Shown piece after piece: positions 15,655 through 19,491 of a stretch of DNA of 19,491 nt. Below the pieces are notes generated by a model, which was not told where the DNA came from, did no database searches, and saw nothing but the letters and a program-made list of their open reading frames with translations. Origin of the DNA: an uncultured Clostridium sp. (GTDB taxonomy: Bacteria > Bacillota > Clostridia > Lachnospirales > Lachnospiraceae); the NCBI GenBank assembly GCA_900547035.1, contig URFM01000060.1, forward strand, positions 1 through 19,491, in the 5' to 3' direction. The position numbers and the translations under genes are program-made. Every line of letters starts with the position of its first letter. Within the stretch, counting starts at the first letter, position 1.

Positions 15655-15728
15655 CATAGACAAAATCATTGTCAATGGGGCATTTATGCCGGCGAAGCCC
15701 CTGCCATTGACAATGATTGTAGTCTATG
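15655..15728. repeat. 74-nt extended palindrome inside the MITE-like element
   Basis: The arms share CATAGAC / GTCTATG at the outside and AATCATTGTCAATGG / CCATTGACAATGATT (15 bp perfect) inside, with a small bulge between. An inner GGGGC (15677-15681) can also face GCCCC (15697-15701). It is one of the strongest secondary structures in the window and would fold in RNA or single-stranded DNA. Confidence 0.85.
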
Positions 15729-15780
15729 ATAGCGGAATTTAATTTGACGAGTGGGTCATCAAACAAAATGTCGATCAACA

Positions 15781-15786
15781 GTCAAT
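15781..15786 (+). repeat. right target-site duplication GTCAAT of the MITE-like element
   Basis: Exact copy of 15549-15554, immediately outside the right terminal repeat and only 3 bp from the left end of the IS3-family element. Confidence 0.7.
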
Positions 15787-15821
15787 ATTAGTTGACACAT
15801 TTTCCTCAAGGATTTTGTCTC

Positions 15822-16730
15822 CTATGCTGCTTTTTCCAGCGAATCATAGTATTTCTGTCGTTTGATCATCGGAGGAAGTCCTCCATTGGCGGAGCAGATC
15901 CTCCGGTTATTCCAGTAGCTGATGAAGTATCTCCAGATGATAGTCCTGAGTTCGTCCGTAGTCATCTTTTCCGTATCATAACGGCCATAGAAGAGTTCGG
16001 ACTTCATTCTCGCCCACATGCTTTCACAGCGGGCATTATCATGACATCTGCCTCCTGCACTGTTCATGCTTTGCTGTATGCCATACCACTGGATCGCTTC
16101 CCGGTAATCCCGGCTGGTGTACTGGCTCCCCCTGTCGCTGTGGATTACGGCTCCTCTGATACCGGGATATGCCTTAGCGGTATTCTCCAGTGTTTTCACA
16201 CATAGTGTGGCTTTCATGTTGGTGTCCATCGCCAGGCCGATCACGCTGGAATCAAAACAGTCAAAAACGGCAGAAACATATAGCTTTCCATCACTGGCTT
16301 TGATCTCCGTTATATCAGTGACACATTTCATTAGCGGCTTCTCCGCATGGAAATCACGTTTTAAGAGATCGTCTGACTTATGGGCTTGCCTGTCTGCCCT
16401 CGTGATCCCGTTCGGCTTGCGCCTGGGACGATGACTGATCCCGATTTCTTCCATGACGCGATAAACCGTGCGCTCACTGGGGATATCCACGTTTTGGAGC
16501 TGCTTCAGGTTCAATGCCTGGTACATGCGGATACGACCATAAGTATCATTGCATTCATCTTCAGCAAGTATCTCCAGCATGGCATCCGCCAGGGGCTGGT
16601 ATTTCCATGCGCGGTCTTTGTTGGCGAGATACTGGTAAAACCCCTGTCTGCTGACATGGAGAACCCTGCAGTAAAAAGCGATATCCCCTTTTGATTTGCC
16701 GTCTTCCGTTTTTAAAGCAATCAACTTCAT
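15822..16730 (-). CDS. IS3-family transposase, orfB (DDE integrase domain)
   Basis: 302 residues. An HTH-like N-terminal region (SRQGFYQYLANKD) and the pre-catalytic IS3 segment (ILAEDECNDTYGRIRMYQAL, PSERTVYRVMEEIGI) precede the rve integrase core. Catalytic residues are D139 (VTDIT), D199 (HSDRGSQYTS) and E236 (DNARCESMW). The D199-E236 gap is one residue longer than the textbook 35. The C-terminal YWNNRRICSANGGLPP motif is typical. Its ATG overlaps the orfA stop as ATGA, in the -1 frame relative to orfA. A fused OrfAB could arise by -1 frameshifting upstream, or OrfB could be made by coupled re-initiation. Intact and likely active. Confidence 0.95.
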   Translation of the reverse strand: MKLIALKTEDGKSKGDIAFYCRVLHVSRQGFYQYLANKDRAWKYQPLADAMLEILAEDECNDTYGRIRMYQALNLKQLQNVDIPSERTVYRVMEEIGISHRPRRKPNGITRADRQAHKSDDLLKRDFHAEKPLMKCVTDITEIKASDGKLYVSAVFDCFDSSVIGLAMDTNMKATLCVKTLENTAKAYPGIRGAVIHSDRGSQYTSRDYREAIQWYGIQQSMNSAGGRCHDNARCESMWARMKSELFYGRYDTEKMTTDELRTIIWRYFISYWNNRRICSANGGLPPMIKRQKYYDSLEKAA

Positions 16731-17083
16731 TCTTTCGTTTTTGCTGATATCATGCCCTTTGGGTACTTCAGACGGCTCGCAGCGAAAAAAGCGCTGGCTT
16801 CCTCGAGAAAGTCATTTTCTTTCTTCAAACGGCGATTTTCTTTCTCCAGCTCTTTTACCAGTCCACGGAGCTGGATCAGTTCCTCGTTAAGTGTCATGGC
16901 GCTTTGCGGGGTCTGCGATCCAGCCCCAAGGTCAAGACTGCCCAGGCGGTTGGCCCGCACCCAGCCATACATGGTGTTCTTGGGAACACCCAGTTCTTTG
17001 GCAGCCTTAGCTTGCCCAATTTCTTTTGCGAGCTTCACTGCCTGTACTTTGTATTCATGGTCGTATTGTCTGTTTTCTGCCAT
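16727..17083 (-). CDS. IS3-family transposase, orfA (helix-turn-helix subunit)
   Basis: 118 residues. The N-terminal helix-turn-helix (YKVQAVKLAKEIGQAKAAKELG, then VPKNTMYGWVRAN) is the transposase_8 domain. A leucine-zipper-like coiled coil (ELIQLRGLVKELEKENRRLKKENDFL, about residues 67-92) is used for oligomerisation in IS3 elements. ATG at 17083 has GGAG 8 nt upstream; a GTG at 17092 would overlap that site. It overlaps orfB by 4 bp. Confidence 0.93.
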   Translation of the reverse strand: MAENRQYDHEYKVQAVKLAKEIGQAKAAKELGVPKNTMYGWVRANRLGSLDLGAGSQTPQSAMTLNEELIQLRGLVKELEKENRRLKKENDFLEEASAFFAASRLKYPKGMISAKTKE

Positions 17084-17122
17084 TTTGTTCACTCCTTATT
17101 CTCATGATTATATCTCAGATCC

Positions 17123-19111
17123 TTGAGAATGGGGTGTCAACTTTTTTTATACCACATCACAATAAACTTTCCGGATGCTGTTGACCGATACGGAAGGCTA
17201 AGCGACTTTTACGACCCCAATGAGGGCAGCTATGGATATTACAATGAGCATCCGGACTATCTGGAACATCAGATGCTTGATGCCATTGCCTATAGCACCG
17301 CAGATAGTACCACATCATCGTATCGCACAGGAGGGCATTTCGCATCTTATGACCATTCGACAGGGGAAGAACGGAACAAGCTTATCCGTGATATCCGCTA
17401 TCCGCTGGAGACCGCTGTTCTGTTTTACGACGGCGAAGGAAATCTTCTCCACAGCAGCGACGACGACGTAATGTACTTCGGCTATTATACCCAGGAAGAA
17501 TGGGATGCCGGACAAGATACCACAACACCACAGCATTATGGTTGGATCGACATCAGTGAAGGAAAAGTCGAAGGCTATCCAAATGACCCGTATCTCCGTT
17601 TCCGCACCATGTTTGCCGGCACACATAGTCTGTACGATATTTCAACCATTCGTGTCACGGGATACTTTGAAGGGACAAAGTTAGTGCCTGTCGTGATGCA
17701 CTATGTCACCGATGGTTTTATCCATGAGGTCGTTGAAAGTGACAAGCAGTTTCAGACCGGACCGAGCAGCTATTCCTGGATCGTTTCCGATGTGGACAGA
17801 ACAGGAAAGCTAAACTGGCAGCTACAGTTTGACCGCAGTGCAGAGTATGAAGGCAAAAAGCTTGTGACAGTATACCTTGATCACCCGGAAATGTGGGACT
17901 ATCAGAAAACGTCCTATGTGTACACCAACGGGGTAGAGTATGAGAGTCTCGCCGCATTGACGAAAAAATTGGATTTTCCATCCTGGGCAGATATATTTTT
18001 CTACTCCAATGACTTTCGTGCCGAAGGGAGCTATGAGTTGAATAACCTTTTGGTGTTTGGCGGTTGGAAATATGCAGACTACGAAGGCTTTGATTACAGC
18101 TCGGGCACAGGACCCGCAACCGAGTATATGCTTGTTACAGCTGTTCAAGGAAACCCTCTCAGATGTGCAATGGGCGCCTTGCGAAATATCTACATCGTCA
18201 CAGGACTGTTGGCACTGTCATTTCTTTTGACCGCACGCAGTGCCATCAAGAAGCATCTGATACAGCCTGTACGAGATATTGCAGATGCAATGGAAGACAG
18301 TTGGCGGAATACTTATCATACAGATAGCGCCTCTGCCATATGGCATGAAATTGAGAAATTAAGAACAGGCTTTGAAACAGAGAAGGATCGTCGCAGGATG
18401 AAGGACAACGAGATCACTCGATTAAATGCCGCTTTGGAATATTCCAAGACCGCTGAGGAAAACCGCCGCCAGATGACCTCTAATATAGCCCACGAATTGA
18501 AAACCCCGTTGGCGGTCATTCACAGTTATGCGGAGGGTTTAAAGGAGCACATTGCCGAAGATAAGCGTGATAAGTATGTAGATGTGATCCTTGCGGAAGC
18601 GGAGCGAACAGACGGTATGGTTTTGGAGATGTTAGATTTGTCAAGATTGGAAGCCGGTAAGGTGAAACTCTCACGGGACGAGTTTTCGCTTGCTGATCTT
18701 ACGAAAGCTATCTTCGAGAAGCTTCAAATGGCAGCGGAGGCAAAGGAATTGCAAATCAGCTATGAGTTCCCCGAGCAGTGTATCATCGTTGCTGACGAGA
18801 ATCGAATTGCACAGGTCATTGAGAACTTTGCGACCAACGCTGTGAAGTACACGCCTGCCGGTGGCTGTGTCACAGTACGGATTCAGAACAATCGTGGTAA
18901 AATTACATTCTCCATCGAAAATGATAGTAAGCCTCTGTCCGCAGAAGCTTTGGCGAAAGTATGGGACACCTTCTACCGGGTGGATGAATCCCGCTCCGGA
19001 GGAGGCACGGGACTTGGCCTTGCCATTGCTAAGAATATCGTGGAACTGCACGGCGGTAAATGCTCCGTTCAAAACACGAAAACTGGTGTGGAATTCCAAT
19101 TTACAATTTAA
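17123..19111 (+). CDS. sensor histidine kinase, 5'-truncated at the IS junction
   Basis: The open frame begins with TTG at 17123 (or ATG at 17129) inside the IS end. Its first seven residues are therefore IS-derived and native sequence begins near 17143. Residues up to about 345 are a large polar sensor domain that would normally lie outside the cell. A membrane helix spans about 355-373 (IYIVTGLLALSFLLTA). A short linker and coiled coil follow, then the HisKA domain with phospho-acceptor H457 (NIAHELKTPLAVIHSYAEGL). The HATPase domain has N-box ENFATNAVKY (from 567), the F-box region DTFYRVDE and G-box GGGTGLGLAIA (626-636). The N-terminal membrane anchor is missing and no cognate response regulator remains upstream, so correct topology and signalling are unlikely. 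The catalytic core is intact. Confidence 0.88.
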   Translation: MRMGCQLFLYHITINFPDAVDRYGRLSDFYDPNEGSYGYYNEHPDYLEHQMLDAIAYSTADSTTSSYRTGGHFASYDHSTGEERNKLIRDIRYPLETAVLFYDGEGNLLHSSDDDVMYFGYYTQEEWDAGQDTTTPQHYGWIDISEGKVEGYPNDPYLRFRTMFAGTHSLYDISTIRVTGYFEGTKLVPVVMHYVTDGFIHEVVESDKQFQTGPSSYSWIVSDVDRTGKLNWQLQFDRSAEYEGKKLVTVYLDHPEMWDYQKTSYVYTNGVEYESLAALTKKLDFPSWADIFFYSNDFRAEGSYELNNLLVFGGWKYADYEGFDYSSGTGPATEYMLVTAVQGNPLRCAMGALRNIYIVTGLLALSFLLTARSAIKKHLIQPVRDIADAMEDSWRNTYHTDSASAIWHEIEKLRTGFETEKDRRRMKDNEITRLNAALEYSKTAEENRRQMTSNIAHELKTPLAVIHSYAEGLKEHIAEDKRDKYVDVILAEAERTDGMVLEMLDLSRLEAGKVKLSRDEFSLADLTKAIFEKLQMAAEAKELQISYEFPEQCIIVADENRIAQVIENFATNAVKYTPAGGCVTVRIQNNRGKITFSIENDSKPLSAEALAKVWDTFYRVDESRSGGGTGLGLAIAKNIVELHGGKCSVQNTKTGVEFQFTI

Positions 19112-19128
19112 GACCTTATTAGAAACAA

Positions 19129-19166
19129 CACAGCCCATCGGTCATTGAAGCGACCGGTGGGCTGTG
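19129..19166. terminator. bidirectional terminator between convergent genes
   Basis: The arms 19129-19143 and 19152-19166 pair over 15 bp with one G-T wobble (CACAGCCCA... / ...TGGGCTGTG) and an 8-nt loop. It lies between the kinase stop (19111) and the stop of the oppositely oriented small gene (19179). The - strand is followed by a moderately U-rich tail (TTGTTTCTAATAA), so termination of the small gene is better supported than termination of the kinase. Confidence 0.7.
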
Positions 19167-19178
19167 CCATATCTATTC

Positions 19179-19424
19179 TCAATCTATTAACCGATGTTCT
19201 GGCATTCCTTGTGCATACTGCTCCAAATCACCGCTGAGTACCAACTGTGCGTATTCCAGCGGCTTGTTGTAGATTAGCCAGTCCATCTCTGACCGCTGAT
19301 ACATATTATCCGCTACTTCGTTCTCAACGGCAATAGTATCAATCGCTATCATGCTACCATTTGCAAATTTCAGCTCCACACAGGCGGTGTCCATGTTGAA
19401 CTCACAAGAAATCAATCTATCCAT
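19179..19424 (-). CDS. 81-residue conserved small protein (probably DUF6061-type)
   Basis: A small acidic soluble protein with no signal or membrane segment. It reads MDRLISCEFNMDTACVELKF, then GSMIAIDTIAVENEVADNMYQRSEMDWLIY and a short C-terminal helix. The pattern is one I recall from small proteins of unknown function encoded in integrative and conjugative elements of gut Clostridia, labelled DUF6061. That match is from memory. The start is supported by GGAGGT 5 nt upstream. It lies 24 nt after the tail of another gene on the same strand, probably in one operon, and ends at the shared terminator. Function unknown. Confidence 0.75.
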   Translation of the reverse strand: MDRLISCEFNMDTACVELKFANGSMIAIDTIAVENEVADNMYQRSEMDWLIYNKPLEYAQLVLSGDLEQYAQGMPEHRLID

Positions 19425-19448
19425 AAGAAACCTCCGTTCTGCGGGATG

Positions 19449-19491
19449 TTAGATCATCCCAAAATATTTGAATGCTTCTCGGATTGCTTTC
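19449..19491 (-). CDS. C-terminal end of an unidentified gene, cut by the window edge
   Basis: The last 13 codons read KAIREAFKYFGMI followed by TAA (19451-19449). The spacing to the ribosome site of the small gene downstream (24 nt between genes) is normal for an operon. Too short to identify. It is reported because the frame stays open to the window edge and the composition is protein-like. Confidence 0.45.
   Translation of the reverse strand, partial: KAIREAFKYFGMI

Larger units (their letters stand above)
15555..15780. mobile_element. MITE-like non-autonomous element, 226 bp
   Basis: The terminal inverted repeats are 15555-15578 and 15757-15780. Read inward they share TGTTGA, three mismatches, ACATTTT, one mismatch, TTTGATG (20 of 24 identical). 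Identical 6-bp direct repeats GTCAAT flank it. It has no coding capacity. It holds three strong hairpins: a near-palindrome at 15582-15605 around GAATTC, a perfect 10-bp stem with CTCT loop at 15617-15640, and a 74-nt structure at 15655-15728. Size, ends, target duplication and folding potential are those of a miniature inverted-repeat transposable element. The parent transposase family is not recognised. Confidence 0.72.
15790..17142 (-). mobile_element. complete IS3-family insertion sequence (about 1.35 kb)
   Basis: The two-gene orfA/orfB transposase is bounded by inverted ends 15790-15813 and 17119-17142, identical at 19 of 24 positions (AGTTGACAC outermost, CTCAAGGAT innermost). If the usual TG...CA ends are used, the element spans 15793-17139. 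No target duplication is visible: the left flank reads TATTAGT and the right flank ACTTTTT. The gene on the left (eutB) and on the right (histidine kinase) are both truncated, so the two flanks probably were not neighbours before the element arrived. Confidence 0.88.

Noticed and set aside
15582..15728. CRISPR repeats or integron attC site
   Set aside because: The palindromes differ from each other, there are no regularly spaced repeats, and no cas or integrase gene is nearby; terminal repeats and target duplication fit a MITE better.
16740..16770. Canonical A6G or A AAA AAC slippery heptamer for OrfAB frameshifting in the IS
   Set aside because: Near the orfA/orfB junction only GCAAAAACG is seen, which is not a canonical -1 heptamer; ATGA coupling is certain, frameshifting is not.

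Overview
The window looks like the chromosome of a gut-type Clostridia bacterium, probably Lachnospiraceae of the Enterocloster / Lachnoclostridium kind. The clues are moderate GC, AGGAGG-like ribosome sites before nearly every gene, Firmicute-type Dpp/Opp transporters, EutBC of Clostridia type, and the YqeB/YedF/SelD selenium gene set. No rRNA, tRNA or CRISPR array was seen. The species assignment is an inference from gene content.

Layout. (1) 1-1456: a YfcC-type membrane carrier on the + strand, behind an inverted repeat that may be an operator. It meets a LysR regulator (1451-2383, -) tail to tail. (2) 2444-6312, all on the - strand: a selenium operon reading selD, yedF, yqeB, cysteine desulfurase, with LysR 60 bp further on. 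A good promoter (TTGAAA-17-TAAGAT) lies upstream of selD. No selA or selB is in the window. The set matches the orphan SelD system thought to supply selenium to molybdenum hydroxylases. (3) 6419-14164, - strand: a peptide-type ABC transporter operon reading permease, permease, ATPase, ATPase, M42 aminopeptidase (frameshifted), lipoprotein binding protein, acetamidase/formamidase. It starts from a near-consensus promoter (TTGACA-17-TATACT). A leader of about 160 nt contains an intrinsic terminator and a competing segment, so attenuation is likely. (4) 14264-15548: eutC (apparently intact) and the C-terminal part of eutB, whose first ~60% is gone.

(5) 15549-17142 is a mobile-DNA knot. A 226-bp non-coding element has 24-bp imperfect terminal inverted repeats (20/24), a 6-bp target duplication (GTCAAT) and several internal hairpins, so it looks like an uncharacterised MITE. 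It is followed within 10 bp by a complete IS3-family insertion sequence (orfA/orfB, 24-bp ends matching 19/24, no target duplication). (6) 17143-19491: different DNA, beginning inside a sensor histidine kinase that has lost its N-terminal membrane anchor. A terminator, an 81-aa conserved small protein and the tail of another gene follow. This last section resembles cargo of clostridial integrative elements.

The genes on both sides of the mobile knot (eutB and the kinase) are truncated, and the IS has no target duplication. The junction therefore records a deletion or recombination between unrelated loci, or an assembly join at a repeated IS. The most novel items are the MITE-like element, the leader attenuator of the transporter operon, and the combination of peptide uptake, M42 peptidase and acetamidase in one operon.
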